Shown one piece after another: positions 45,839 to 55,220 of a stretch of 64,000 nucleotides of DNA. Source of the DNA: Paraburkholderia phenazinium. GTDB lineage: Bacteria; Pseudomonadota; Gammaproteobacteria; Burkholderiales; Burkholderiaceae. A program made the position numbers and the translations under genes. The number at the start of each line of letters is the position of its first letter. The stretch's first letter is position 1. Under the pieces are notes generated by a model. The model was given only the letters and a program-made list of their open reading frames with translations, was not told the origin of the DNA and searched no databases. The stretch covers positions 62,001 to 126,000 of the forward strand of contig NZ_FSRU01000003.1 in assembly GCF_900142845.1 (NCBI RefSeq). The letters run 5' to 3'.

Positions 45839-46393
45839 TTATTCCGCGGGACGGGATGTCGTGGAGAACACAAGGCAATCCCTTGCCTCGTCGCCAAACG
45901 CGGGAAGCACCAGCCACTTCTTCAAGGTACCTTCGCACTGCAAGCCGAGTTTTTCCAGCACGCGTCTTGAGCCGATGTTCTCGGGATCGCACACCGTCCA
46001 GATGCGTTGCGTGGCAGGGTTGCGCCACAGCGCGGACAACGCCGCCAACCCCGCCTCGGCGACCAGTCCTTGCCCCCAGAAGCGCTCGGCGACGCCATAG
46101 TGAATTTCGGTCTTGTGGCCGTGCGGGATGACAAGAAAAATGCCGATCGCCTCACCGGCCGCGCGTGTGCTGATCACCCATGCGAAGGGGGCGTCGTCGT
46201 CCAGATCCCAGGCGGTGTCACACCACTTCGTCAACATGGCCTGCGTGCGCGTGGCGTCCGGATCGGCGCGGCGCTGCAGGAAGCGCGAGCAGGTCTCACT
46301 GCCCGTGTAGTTCTCGAACAGCACCGCAGCATCGCCTTTTTTAGCGCGGCGCAGATGCAGGCGTTCGGTCAACAGTTCGATTCGATGTCCCAT
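45839..46393 (-). CDS. GNAT-family N-acetyltransferase
   Basis: A 184-residue RimJ/RimL-type acetyltransferase. LLTERLHLRRAKKGDAAVLF, the acetyl-CoA region YGVAERFWGQGLVAEAGLAA, and VCDPENIGSRRVLEKLGLQ are clear. It may acetylate a protein N-terminus, a metabolite or a drug; unknown. I start at the ATG at 46393, with GGAG six bases upstream; an ATG five codons earlier is less well placed. Confidence 0.88.
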   Translation of the reverse strand: MGHRIELLTERLHLRRAKKGDAAVLFENYTGSETCSRFLQRRADPDATRTQAMLTKWCDTAWDLDDDAPFAWVISTRAAGEAIGIFLVIPHGHKTEIHYGVAERFWGQGLVAEAGLAALSALWRNPATQRIWTVCDPENIGSRRVLEKLGLQCEGTLKKWLVLPAFGDEARDCLVFSTTSRPAE

Positions 46394-46450
46394 CGAAACT
46401 CCGTTCATTCAGCATGTGACGGGGGCCCACCACGTAGCGCTTGCGCCAGG

Positions 46451-47194
46451 TCAGGTCAGGTTGAGTCCGCCGTCGGAGAGCAGTATCTCGCCCGCGAGGT
46501 AGTCCGAGGCCACCAGCAGCGCCACCGCCTGAGCAATGTCTTCTGGGCTCGCCGCGCGGCGCATCGGCGAGCGTTCGCGCCAAAGCGTCTGGGCCTGGGT
46601 CCACTCGGCGGTCAGCGGCGTATCGACGAGGCCCGGCGCGACCGCGTTGACGCGGATATCCGGCGCCAGCGATAGCGCGAGCAAGCGGGTGACATGATTC
46701 AATGCCGCCTTGCTGGCGGCGTAGGGAATCGACGCGCCCTTGGGACGCACGCCGGCATGCGAGCTGACGTTGACGACGCAACCAGGGCGGCCGCGTCGTG
46801 CGGCCTCGCGCAGTGCAGGCGCCGCTTGCGCGACCAGATGGAACGGCGCGACGACGTTCAGCTCATGCAGTTCGTGCCACACCTCGGACGTGGCCGCGCC
46901 GAGGTCCGCATGCGGGATCACGCGGCTGATGCCGGCATTGTTGACCAGTACATCGAGCCGTCCCCATGCGGCGACGGCTTGCTGGATCAGCGCCACGCGC
47001 TCGGCATCGTGCGCGAGGTCGGCTTGCACATAGGTGGCGCAGGCCAGTTCGGCGGCCAGCGCCTCGCCGGCTTCCACCGAACTGCGCGAATGCACGACCA
47101 CTGCGAAGCCTTCGTGCGAAAGCCGTCGCGCAATCGCTGCGCCAATGCCGCTGGTCGAACCCGTGACGAGGGCGACAGGTAAGGAATCGATCAT
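46451..47194 (-). CDS. SDR-family oxidoreductase
   Basis: A 247-residue short-chain dehydrogenase: cofactor motif TGSTSGIGAAIA, NNAGISRVI, catalytic Ser in NVSSHAG, YAASKAAL with Tyr and Lys, and C-terminal LLSDGGLNLT. This is the FabG-like classical group using NAD(P)H. It lies 65 bases from, and divergent to, the DfrA-like dihydrofolate reductase. Substrate unknown. Confidence 0.9.
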   Translation of the reverse strand: MIDSLPVALVTGSTSGIGAAIARRLSHEGFAVVVHSRSSVEAGEALAAELACATYVQADLAHDAERVALIQQAVAAWGRLDVLVNNAGISRVIPHADLGAATSEVWHELHELNVVAPFHLVAQAAPALREAARRGRPGCVVNVSSHAGVRPKGASIPYAASKAALNHVTRLLALSLAPDIRVNAVAPGLVDTPLTAEWTQAQTLWRERSPMRRAASPEDIAQAVALLVASDYLAGEILLSDGGLNLT

Positions 47195-47259
47195 GAAGGC
47201 GGATCAAGTAGACAGTGGGACCGCTAGAATAAAGCCTACTCAAACCGCGAGAAAGAGAA

Positions 47260-47781
47260 ATGCTCAACGGCAAGCGCATTGCCATGGTGGCTGCGATGGC
47301 AAGGAACCGGGTGATCGGCGCGTCCAACGATATCCCATGGAAAGCGCCTGGCGAGCAGCGGCGCTTTCGCGAACTCACGGAAGGACATCTGGTGGTGATG
47401 GGCCGGCGCACGTATGAGTCGATCGGCCGGCCACTGCCCAACCGCGACGTGCTGGTGATCGGCACGCAGGCGGTCGCCGCCGAGCGTGTCGCTACATGCC
47501 GCTCGCTGGAGGAAGCGATCCAGGTCATCACGGACGATGCGCGCGAGGCAATTTTTATCGCAGGCGGCGAACAGATCTACCGGCTGTTCTTGCCCTATGC
47601 GGACACGATCTACTTGACCGAGGTTGACGTGGAACCGGCGGGCGACGCCGTGTTTCCAGAACTGCCGGTGGACTTCGAATGCATCGAACGGACCGAGGTT
47701 AGCGGCCAGCCGGCTTACACCTTCCTGACCTATGTGCGGAGCGCGAATTCCAGTTCGCGCCCGCAACGCATTCACCCTTGA
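47260..47781 (+). CDS. Dihydrofolate reductase, DfrA-like
   Basis: A 173-residue DHFR reducing dihydrofolate with NADPH. VAAMARNRVIGASNDIPWKA, VVMGRRTYESIGRPLPNR and IFIAGGEQIYRLFLPYA are the family pattern. The active-site acidic residue is Glu in PWKAPGEQRRF, where housekeeping FolA has Asp in PWxLPxDLxxF. GEQ plus VEPAGDAVFPELP near the end look like the DfrA1 group that underlies trimethoprim resistance. This is probably an extra DHFR; the housekeeping gene is not in the window. Confidence 0.88.
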   Translation: MLNGKRIAMVAAMARNRVIGASNDIPWKAPGEQRRFRELTEGHLVVMGRRTYESIGRPLPNRDVLVIGTQAVAAERVATCRSLEEAIQVITDDAREAIFIAGGEQIYRLFLPYADTIYLTEVDVEPAGDAVFPELPVDFECIERTEVSGQPAYTFLTYVRSANSSSRPQRIHP

Positions 47782-47796
47782 GCCAAAGCGAATCGC

Positions 47797-49155
47797 TCAA
47801 ACGTGGTGCCCCACCTCGCCCCCCGGCCCCACCGCCGGCCCCGCGACCGTATCGGGTGCGTTCTCCAGCGCCGTGTCGTGATGCAGCAGCAACACCGCGG
47901 CGACACCCACCAGCCCGGCCCCGGAGAGACACAGCAGGCCGGCGCCGAAACCGCCGGTACTATCCTTGATCCAGCCCATCGCGTAGGGGCCGAAGAACCC
48001 GGCCAGATTGCCGAGCGAATTCACCACCGCAATGCCGCACGCGGCCGCCGCGCCGGACAGGAACGCCGCCGGCAAGGTCCAGATAATCGGCAGACAGCCG
48101 AAGATACCGAAGCCCGCAATCGACAGCGCCGCCATCTTCAACACAGGGTTATCCAACCCGGCCGCCGCGCCGATCCCACCTGCTGCGACCAGCAGCGCAA
48201 TCGCCACATGCCACTTGCGTTCGAGCTTGCGATCCGAATGCCGCCCCCAGATCACCATGCTGATCACGCCCACGACATAGGGCAGTGAAGTCACGAAACC
48301 GGTCTGCAGATTGGTGAGGCCAAAGGCCTTGACGATCTGCGGCAAGAAAAAACTCAACCCGTAGTTGGTTGCGTTCGCACCAAAATAGATCAGTGCGATA
48401 GCCAGCACGCGCGGATTGAACAAGGCCTCGCGCACGCTGAAGTTGCGCACAGCTTCACGCTTGGCACGCTCCTGGGCGAGCCGGCCCACGAGCCATTCGC
48501 GCTCGTCGGTCCTCAGCCAGGTGGCGTGGGCGGGCTGGTCGGTGAGATAGAACAGCACCGCGATCGACAACAACAATGCAGGCGCTGCCTCGAGCAGATA
48601 GACCCACTGCCAACCCGCCATGCCGCCCAGTCCGTTCAAACCGAGCAAGGCGCCGGAGACCGGTGCGCCGATCACCGTGGAAAGCGGAATGGCGGCCATG
48701 AAATAGCCGACCACGCGAGCGCGATACATGGCGGGAAACCAGAGCGTCAGCAGGAAGATGATGCCTGGGAAAAACCCGGCCTCGGCGATGCCCAGCAGCA
48801 CCCGCAAAGTGTAGAACACATGGGCGGCCGACATGCCGGTGTATCTGGCGATGTCGGGAATGAACGCCATCGCGCCGGCGAGCAGTCCCCACGTGAACAT
48901 GATCCGGGCAATCCAGCGCCGCGCGCCGAATTTTTCCAGCAGCAGATTGGACGGCACCTCGAAGAAAAAATACGCAATGAAAAATATCCCGGCGCCGAAG
49001 CCGAATGCGCTCGCGGAAAGCCCAAGATCCTTGTTCATTTGCAACGCGGCAAAACCCACGTTGACGCGGTCCAGATACGCTACGAAATAACAGACAACCA
49101 GGAACGGGACGAGCCGGGTCGTCACACGCGCCAGAGTACGGGTCTCAATCTCCAT
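47797..49155 (-). CDS. MFS permease, anion:cation symporter type
   Basis: A 452-residue, 12-helix major facilitator. TRLVPFLVVCYFVAYLDRVN then VGFAALQMNKDLGLSASAFG is the opening of the ACS family (tartrate, phthalate, glucarate and similar acids). FFFEVPSNLLLEKFGAR is the loop 2-3 signature. It probably imports an organic acid. It is convergent with the DHFR gene, 15 bases apart. Confidence 0.9.
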   Translation of the reverse strand: MEIETRTLARVTTRLVPFLVVCYFVAYLDRVNVGFAALQMNKDLGLSASAFGFGAGIFFIAYFFFEVPSNLLLEKFGARRWIARIMFTWGLLAGAMAFIPDIARYTGMSAAHVFYTLRVLLGIAEAGFFPGIIFLLTLWFPAMYRARVVGYFMAAIPLSTVIGAPVSGALLGLNGLGGMAGWQWVYLLEAAPALLLSIAVLFYLTDQPAHATWLRTDEREWLVGRLAQERAKREAVRNFSVREALFNPRVLAIALIYFGANATNYGLSFFLPQIVKAFGLTNLQTGFVTSLPYVVGVISMVIWGRHSDRKLERKWHVAIALLVAAGGIGAAAGLDNPVLKMAALSIAGFGIFGCLPIIWTLPAAFLSGAAAACGIAVVNSLGNLAGFFGPYAMGWIKDSTGGFGAGLLCLSGAGLVGVAAVLLLHHDTALENAPDTVAGPAVGPGGEVGHHV

Positions 49156-49358
49156 GAACGCTCCCCTTAACGAGAAACCCTAAGCGGGCCAATGTGGGTC
49201 ATCGATGCATGAGCGGCGATTCGCTCAGGTAGCCACAGAGTAGTCGTCCGAACGCCGGCGGCAAAGCGTTTTCTGTGTACGGTTTATTCGTCGCAGGCCG
49301 CGCTGCCGTACCCCACTAGCGAGCCGTGCGTAGAAACCCCAATGACGCGCCATGCTCG

Positions 49359-51038
49359 TTATCCGATCAGACTCAGCCGTACCGTTCGCGCCAGTTCGTC
49401 GAGCTGGAACGGCTTGCGCAGAATGCTGCAACGCCGCACCGCGAGACGTGAAATATCGACGTCGGCGTAACCTGTCGCGAGGATGACCGGCAGGTCATCT
49501 CGCACCTCGCGCGCCGCGGCAATCACGTCGATGCCGTTCATGCCCGGCATCGCGAAGTCGACCATCAAAAGATCGGGCCGGTCACCCACGAGCCGTCCCA
49601 AACCCGTCTTGCCGTCGTGCGCTTCGGTCACCACGTAGCCGAGCATCTTGAGCGAGTCGACCAGCATGCCGCGCACTTCGTTGTCGTCCTCGACGACCAG
49701 AATCCGCTTGATGCCTTCGACCTTCTGCTCAACCGCCGAAACCGATTCGGACTCCGATGCGACAGGTTCGCGCATCGGCAACCACAGGCGCACCGTGGTG
49801 CCGTGCCCCTCTTCGCTTTCGACGCGCGCCGTGCCGCCGGCCTGGCGCGCGATGCCGTACACCTGACTCAAGCCGAGGCCGGTGCCCTTGCCGATCGGCT
49901 TGGTGGTGAAGAACGGATCGAACACGCGCGAGATCACGTCGGCGGGAATGCCCGAACCGGTATCGCTGAATTCGGCCACCACGTATTGACCGTCGGCGAG
50001 CGTGGGATCCGGCGCCATGCGCCGGCTGACGTGCACCGTGAGCGTGCCGCCGCCGGGCATTGCGTCGCGCGCATTGATGGCGAGATTGAGAATGGCAAGC
50101 TCGAGCTGGTTGGCGTCCGCCTCGGTCCACAGCGCTTCGGCGTCGAAGTTCGTGATGAACTGGATGGTCGAGCCGAGCGAGACGGTGATGATGTCGCGCA
50201 TGCCCTGCAGCAGCGCCACCACGTCCACCGCTTTCAGATCGAAGTTGCTGGTGCGCGAGAAGGTCAGCAACTGGCCGGTCAGTTTCGCACCCCGCTCCGT
50301 GGCGCGCTTGGCGGTGGCGGCCATGGTGCGCACGCGGTCGTCGTCGCTGACGCGCGCAATCAGCTCCGCGTTGACCATGATGACGTTGAGCAGGTTATTG
50401 AAGTCGTGCGCAATGCCGCCGGTCAACTGGCCGAGCGCCTCCATCTTTTGCGACTGCACCAGCACCGCCTGAACCTTGGCCCGCTCGTGAATCTCTTTCA
50501 TCAGGCGGTCATTGGCGGAAGCGAGTTCATGCGTGCGCTCGGCGATCCGGCTTTCGAGCGAATCGTTCAGTTGCACGAGCGCCTCCTGGGCCTCGATGCG
50601 TTGCGCGAGATGCTGGCGCGAGACGTCCAGATGTTGCCGCGAATCGTACTGGCGGATGCGCGCGCGCAGCGACGACATCACAGCGCGGCGCAGCGTTTCG
50701 GAACTGAGCGGCCGTTCGAGCACGACGACGTTGCCGAGCCGCTCGAGTACCTCGAGGCTGCTTGCCGAACGCCGCGCGGCGCGCTCGCCCGCCAGCAGGA
50801 TGATCGGGAAATCGGACCACGCGGGCTGGGCATCGAGCCAGCCGAACAACGGTGCGGCCAGATCGGCCGCCAGCGCCTCTTCCGTGATCAGCGCGGCGCC
50901 TGCCCCGTTGTTGAGCTCCGCGGTCAAGGCGTGCGTATCGGCGCAGCGCTCGCAATCGCGGCCGTCCTTGTTGAGCACTTCGGCAATCACGTCGGCATCG
51001 CGGCCGAACGGCGCGAGGACCAGAATGCGGCGCTCCAT
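49359..51038 (-). CDS. Hybrid histidine kinase with a degenerate N-terminal receiver
   Basis: A 559-residue protein. Residues 1-120 look like a receiver fold without the phospho-Asp; a helical stretch leads to HisKA QKMEALGQLTGGIAHDFNNL with the phospho-His, an HATPase domain (DTGSGIPADV, GKGTGLGLSQVYG), then a true receiver with Asp in LMVDFAMPGMNG. No membrane helix. It starts at an ATG seven bases after the KaiC-like stop; TTG and GTG starts overlapping that stop are possible. Paired with the KaiC-like gene. Confidence 0.87.
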   Translation of the reverse strand: MERRILVLAPFGRDADVIAEVLNKDGRDCERCADTHALTAELNNGAGAALITEEALAADLAAPLFGWLDAQPAWSDFPIILLAGERAARRSASSLEVLERLGNVVVLERPLSSETLRRAVMSSLRARIRQYDSRQHLDVSRQHLAQRIEAQEALVQLNDSLESRIAERTHELASANDRLMKEIHERAKVQAVLVQSQKMEALGQLTGGIAHDFNNLLNVIMVNAELIARVSDDDRVRTMAATAKRATERGAKLTGQLLTFSRTSNFDLKAVDVVALLQGMRDIITVSLGSTIQFITNFDAEALWTEADANQLELAILNLAINARDAMPGGGTLTVHVSRRMAPDPTLADGQYVVAEFSDTGSGIPADVISRVFDPFFTTKPIGKGTGLGLSQVYGIARQAGGTARVESEEGHGTTVRLWLPMREPVASESESVSAVEQKVEGIKRILVVEDDNEVRGMLVDSLKMLGYVVTEAHDGKTGLGRLVGDRPDLLMVDFAMPGMNGIDVIAAAREVRDDLPVILATGYADVDISRLAVRRCSILRKPFQLDELARTVRLSLIG

Positions 51039-51045
51039 GGATCGA

Positions 51046-52560
51046 TTAGCCTGCACGGGCAATCACACCCTCCGCAGGAGAGAGCATCGCGGTCCTGCCC
51101 CTGTACGACGGCAAACCGGTTAGCACACCTTCGAAGTCGCGCAAGGCTTCGCCCACTTCCACGCCGTCGTTGCCGAGGCGGAACTGGCGAATCGAGCGCT
51201 CGTGGGCGATTGCCCGGCTCTTGACGGTGGCAATCGCGGTCAGCACTTCGCCGTCGTGCTCGAAGTAGCGGAACAGCACCACGACATCGCTCAGGTAACT
51301 GATGTCAATATCGTTCTGCACTTCGCCGATGATGCCGTGCTGACCGAGCACCAGCATCGTGATGGCGCCCTGCTGGTTCAGATAGCCCAGCAGTTCGTGC
51401 ATTTGCAGCAGCAGATAGCGTTCGCCGGGCATCGCCTGCAGGTAGGCGTTCAAGCTGTCGATGGCGACATACTTCATGCCGCGCTTCTCGACCGCATTCC
51501 GGACGTCGCTGGCGAACTCGCCCGGCGACATTTCCGCCGGATCGATCTGCCGCACCGTTAGCAGTCCTGCTTCAATATGCGGCGTCAGATCCATGCCGAG
51601 ATTCACCGAGCGCAGCAACAGCGTATTGAGCGTCTCGTCGAACAGGTAGTAGATGCAGCGCTCGCCGCGCCTGAGCGCAGCCAGGAGGCACGACACCACC
51701 GTGGTGGTCTTGCCGACGCCCGAAGGTCCGATCATCAGCGCGCTGGTGCCCGGAATCAGCCCGCCGCCGAGGAGCGCATCGAGGCGCGCCGTACCCGTGC
51801 TGCGCGGCTGCGAATCGAACTCCGCATGATGTTCGGCCGCCACCAGACGCGGATAGACGTGAATGCCGCCGGTATCCAGGGTGAAGTCGTGAAAGCCTTC
51901 GCGAAACTTGATCCCGCGCATCTTGGCGATGCGCATGCGGCGCCGGTTGCCACCGTAATCGTGGGCAAGGCTGTCGAGGCTGATCACCCCGTGCGCAATG
52001 CTATGCAGTTGCAGGTCGCCCGGTTCCGACGAGTTGTCGTCGAGCAGCAGCACGGTGCATTCGCGCGTCGCCAGGTAGCGCTTCAAGGCGAGAATCTGCC
52101 GCCGATAGCGCAGCGGATTCTGCGAGAGCAGCCGCAATTCGGACAGACTGTCGAGGACGATGCGCACCGGCTTGAGTTCGTCGACCTGCTGGATCACAAC
52201 CCGCACGGTCTCGCCGAGTTCGACTTCGGCGGGCTGCAAAACGGTTTGCTCGTAGCGCGGATCGAGGCCCTCGTCCGACAGCAGTTCGACGATCGTGAAC
52301 TTGCTGACGTCCCAGCCGTGGCTCGCCGCCACCGAAATCAATTCAGCCTTGGTTTCGGAGAGCGTGATGTACAGGCCCGCCTGTCCTTCGGCAGCCCCCC
52401 TCAGTAAAAACTGCAAGGCCAAGGTCGTTTTGCCCGTGCCTGGCGCACCCTCGACGAGGTACATGCGGTGCGGCGTCAAACCGCCGCCCAGTATGTCGTC
52501 GATCCCATCAATCCCCGAGGAAAGGCGCTCCGCACGCTGCTTCGCTATGTTGTCTACCAT
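51046..52560 (-). CDS. KaiC-like double-domain ATPase
   Basis: A 504-residue protein with two KaiC/RecA-like domains. First Walker A GAPGTGKTTLALQFLLRGA; second GPSGVGKTTTVVSCLLAALR. SSGIDGIDDILGGGLTPHRM and TGTARLDALLGGGLIPGTS start the two domains. Cyanobacterial KaiC is a clock ATPase; most proteobacterial forms have no KaiA. No kaiA or kaiB is nearby. It is upstream of and nearly overlapping the hybrid kinase gene, so a KaiC-kinase signalling pair is likely; a circadian role is not shown. Confidence 0.88.
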   Translation of the reverse strand: MVDNIAKQRAERLSSGIDGIDDILGGGLTPHRMYLVEGAPGTGKTTLALQFLLRGAAEGQAGLYITLSETKAELISVAASHGWDVSKFTIVELLSDEGLDPRYEQTVLQPAEVELGETVRVVIQQVDELKPVRIVLDSLSELRLLSQNPLRYRRQILALKRYLATRECTVLLLDDNSSEPGDLQLHSIAHGVISLDSLAHDYGGNRRRMRIAKMRGIKFREGFHDFTLDTGGIHVYPRLVAAEHHAEFDSQPRSTGTARLDALLGGGLIPGTSALMIGPSGVGKTTTVVSCLLAALRRGERCIYYLFDETLNTLLLRSVNLGMDLTPHIEAGLLTVRQIDPAEMSPGEFASDVRNAVEKRGMKYVAIDSLNAYLQAMPGERYLLLQMHELLGYLNQQGAITMLVLGQHGIIGEVQNDIDISYLSDVVVLFRYFEHDGEVLTAIATVKSRAIAHERSIRQFRLGNDGVEVGEALRDFEGVLTGLPSYRGRTAMLSPAEGVIARAG

Positions 52561-52768
52561 GATGTGGCGTCACGATCTGACGTAAATAGTGGAAATGGTC
52601 CGGCCGCGACGAGTCAAAATTTCCACTCGCCTACCCGGCCAGCGTCACTCTTCGAGCAAATTGCGGGCCAAGCCGGTTCATGGGCATGCGCGGCAGCTCG
52701 CCTTCGCTTGCGTCGAAAAGCCCGAACTCGGTCTTGCAAATCGCGCCTGTCCGCTAGCGGTTTTATTC

Positions 52769-52987
52769 AGGATTGACGACATCGGCGATTGGGCTTTCAA
52801 TCCGTTTGCGTGGCAACTTATGTTCGTACTCGCCTTCGCGGTGGCCAAACGCTTCGTGTCGACGCAGCCACTGCCCGGCACGTTTAAACCCAATCTCCCG
52901 GTGGACCGTGTGATCGATTTCCTCGCCATTCTCTGCGTCGCGGCCTGGCTGATGCGCGCCGCCATGCAAGGCGCCAGGTGCGGATGA
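52769..52987 (+). pseudogene. OpgC-like fragment
   Basis: RIDDIGDWAFNPFAWQLMFV then LAFAVAKRF and a second helix DFLAILCVAAWLMRAAM. The FNPFAWQ motif is typical of OpgC acyltransferases that decorate osmoregulated glucans, but only about 70 residues remain of some 370. The upstream part of this 52561-52983 gap is open but has no recognisable protein. It appears to be a remnant overlapping the tannase start. Confidence 0.5.
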
Positions 52988-54687
52988 CTACGAGGGCGGC
53001 AAGAGGCGTGACACTAGCGCGCCGCGCAGCATGGCGGCGCGCGCGCGTGAGCCTCGCGCTGCTCGGCCCGACGCTGCTATTCGCGCCCCCGGCAGCCATG
53101 GCGCTGTCGATGGAGGCCGCGCCGCTCGCCGCGCAATGCGCGCCGCTGGCCGGCGCGATGCTGCCCGCCCGGCTCATCGCCTTGCCAACCCGCGGCGTGC
53201 ATATCGACAGCGCGACGATGATTCCCGCCACCGCCAGCGGCAACCAGAGCGGCGAGTTTTGCCGCATCACCGGCAGCATCAAGGCCGTCGAAACCAGCAC
53301 GCCCGATATCCACTTCGACCTGAACCTGCCGGTGCGCTGGAACGGCCGGGCGCTGCAACTGGGTGGCGGCGGCTATGACGGTGTAGTGGTGAGCGGCCTC
53401 GGCGTGATGCCGTTCTCGCCGGTCCACGCACCGCTCGCCGAGGGCTATGCGACCTTCGGCGACGACTCCGGCCATACCGGCAACTCCGCGTTCGCCGAGT
53501 TCGGTCTCGTCAACGAGGCGGTGATCAATTTCGGCTACGCGCATCTGAAGAAGACCCACGACGCCGTGCTTGCCTTGATCGAGCGCGTGTACGGGCGGCC
53601 ACCGGAGAAGATGTACTTCGCCGGCGGCTCGACCGGTGGCCGCGAAGGCTACACGGTGATACAGCGCTTTGCTGACGACTACGACGGCGTGATCGCGAAC
53701 TCGCCCGCGCTCAACTTCTCGGGCGTGCGTCTGCTTGGCGTCGCGCTCGGCCACGCCGAGTACGGCGTGCCGGGCGGCTACGTGCCGCCCGCGTTGCTCG
53801 AGCGGGTCTATCAACGCACGCTGGAAATGTGCGACAAGCTGGACGGCGTGGCCGACGGCATCGTCAGCGACGTGGAAGGCTGCCGCCGGCACGAGCAGGA
53901 GATCATCGATTCGCTGCGCTGCCCGGCGGACGCGGCAACCGCGCCGTTGGCCAATGACGACGCGTGCCTCACGGAGCCGCAGATCGCGACGCTGCTGGTC
54001 CTGCGCGACGGCCTCGCGCTACCCTACCCGCTCGCATGGAACGCGAACCGCTACACCGGCTACAACGTGCTGGAGGGCACGCGCCTGACCGGTGTGCTCG
54101 GCCTTGCGCACGATCCGGTGCGGCTGCCGTCGCCGACCTTCCGGGCGAACGGCTACCTGTTCACCCAGGGCGACAGCTACCTGCGCTACTTCATCACTCA
54201 GGACGCGACGTTCAATTCCATCAACTTCGACCTGCTGCATCCGGGCCACTACCAGCGGCAACTGTTCGCGCTGTCGCAGACGATCGGCGCGCTGGACACC
54301 AACCTCGCCCGCTACATCGCGCGCGGCGGCAAGCTGATTACGCTGCAGGGACTCGCAGACGAAGTCATCAGCCCCAATCAGACCATTGCGTACCACGACG
54401 CGTTGATCGCGCGGTACGGCAGCGACAAGGTCGATTCGTTCATGCGGCTCTACATGGTGCCGGGCTATCAGCACGGCAATGGCGTATTCATTCCCTCAGT
54501 CGACCTGCTGAGCGCACTCGACAACTGGGTCACGCACGGCGTGTCGCCCGAGACGCTGACCGCGACCGATATCGCCGCGCCGACGAACGGACGCACGCGA
54601 CCGTTATGCAGGTATCCGATGTTTCCGCGCTATCTCGGCAAGGGCAACGTCAACCATGCGAGCAGTTTTACCTGCGTGGAACCGTAG
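52984..54687 (+). CDS. Tannase/feruloyl esterase-family protein
   Basis: A 567-residue secreted esterase. An N-terminal signal (VSLALLGPTLLFAPPAAMA) is followed by the alpha/beta core with the nucleophile in FAGGSTGGREGYTVIQRF, the Ca-site loop CDKLDGVADGIVSDVEGC, Asp in LQGLADEVIS and His in VPGYQHGNG. Family members split gallate or feruloyl esters of plant material. The ATG at 52984 lies within the end of the OpgC-like remnant; a GTG at 52978 is also in frame. Confidence 0.88.
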   Translation: MTTRAARGVTLARRAAWRRARVSLALLGPTLLFAPPAAMALSMEAAPLAAQCAPLAGAMLPARLIALPTRGVHIDSATMIPATASGNQSGEFCRITGSIKAVETSTPDIHFDLNLPVRWNGRALQLGGGGYDGVVVSGLGVMPFSPVHAPLAEGYATFGDDSGHTGNSAFAEFGLVNEAVINFGYAHLKKTHDAVLALIERVYGRPPEKMYFAGGSTGGREGYTVIQRFADDYDGVIANSPALNFSGVRLLGVALGHAEYGVPGGYVPPALLERVYQRTLEMCDKLDGVADGIVSDVEGCRRHEQEIIDSLRCPADAATAPLANDDACLTEPQIATLLVLRDGLALPYPLAWNANRYTGYNVLEGTRLTGVLGLAHDPVRLPSPTFRANGYLFTQGDSYLRYFITQDATFNSINFDLLHPGHYQRQLFALSQTIGALDTNLARYIARGGKLITLQGLADEVISPNQTIAYHDALIARYGSDKVDSFMRLYMVPGYQHGNGVFIPSVDLLSALDNWVTHGVSPETLTATDIAAPTNGRTRPLCRYPMFPRYLGKGNVNHASSFTCVEP

Positions 54688-54800
54688 CCTGCCGTCGCTC
54701 GCTTACCCTTACCCGCTGCGCCTTGACTTCATTGAATTTGGGCGTACCGTAAACAGAACCACCGCACGTTTTGCCGAGCCGGGACTCGCAAGGAAAGACC

Positions 54801-55145
54801 ATGGGCAATCGCTATGACCGCTCACGCCTGTCGCGTTCGTTCACTTACAAAGGCATTCAGTACCATCCCGGCATGCTCGTCGTTCTAGCCGCCCAGGTCG
54901 TCTGCCTCGCCGCCTTCTCGTTCGCCGCCAATCTTCTGACTCATGACAAATGGCTGTCCGTGATGCTCGGCTTCAGCCTGCTGTTCGGACTGATTCTGTC
55001 ACTGGGGTTTTTCGGCACCTGGAGTCAGTTCCGCGACGATATCGACCTATGGACGTTTCTCAACACCAATCCGGTGGAGTCGGCCGTGGCGATTGCCACG
55101 GCCGGCGAAGTCATCGCCATCATGATGGTGGCCCCGGTCACCTGA
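54801..55145 (+). CDS. Small three-helix membrane protein
   Basis: A 114-residue protein, MGNRYDRSRLSRSFTYKGIQ then a hydrophobic LVVLAAQVVCLAAFSFAANL, a second helix and a third near the end. AAGGA lies eight bases upstream of the ATG. I do not recognise it. Downstream of the tannase gene by 113 bases. Confidence 0.7.
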   Translation: MGNRYDRSRLSRSFTYKGIQYHPGMLVVLAAQVVCLAAFSFAANLLTHDKWLSVMLGFSLLFGLILSLGFFGTWSQFRDDIDLWTFLNTNPVESAVAIATAGEVIAIMMVAPVT

Positions 55146-55220
55146 GGCCTTTAACTGCGCGACGGCAGGAGGGCACGCACCGACGGCGTGCATGCGGGTG
55201 TGGTCAGTTGAACTGGTGGC

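Noticed and set aside
46451..47194. SDR next to a DHFR as FolM/pteridine reductase
   Set aside because: FolM/PTR1 carry TGxxxRxG in the cofactor loop; this protein has TGSTSGIG, the FabG-like form.
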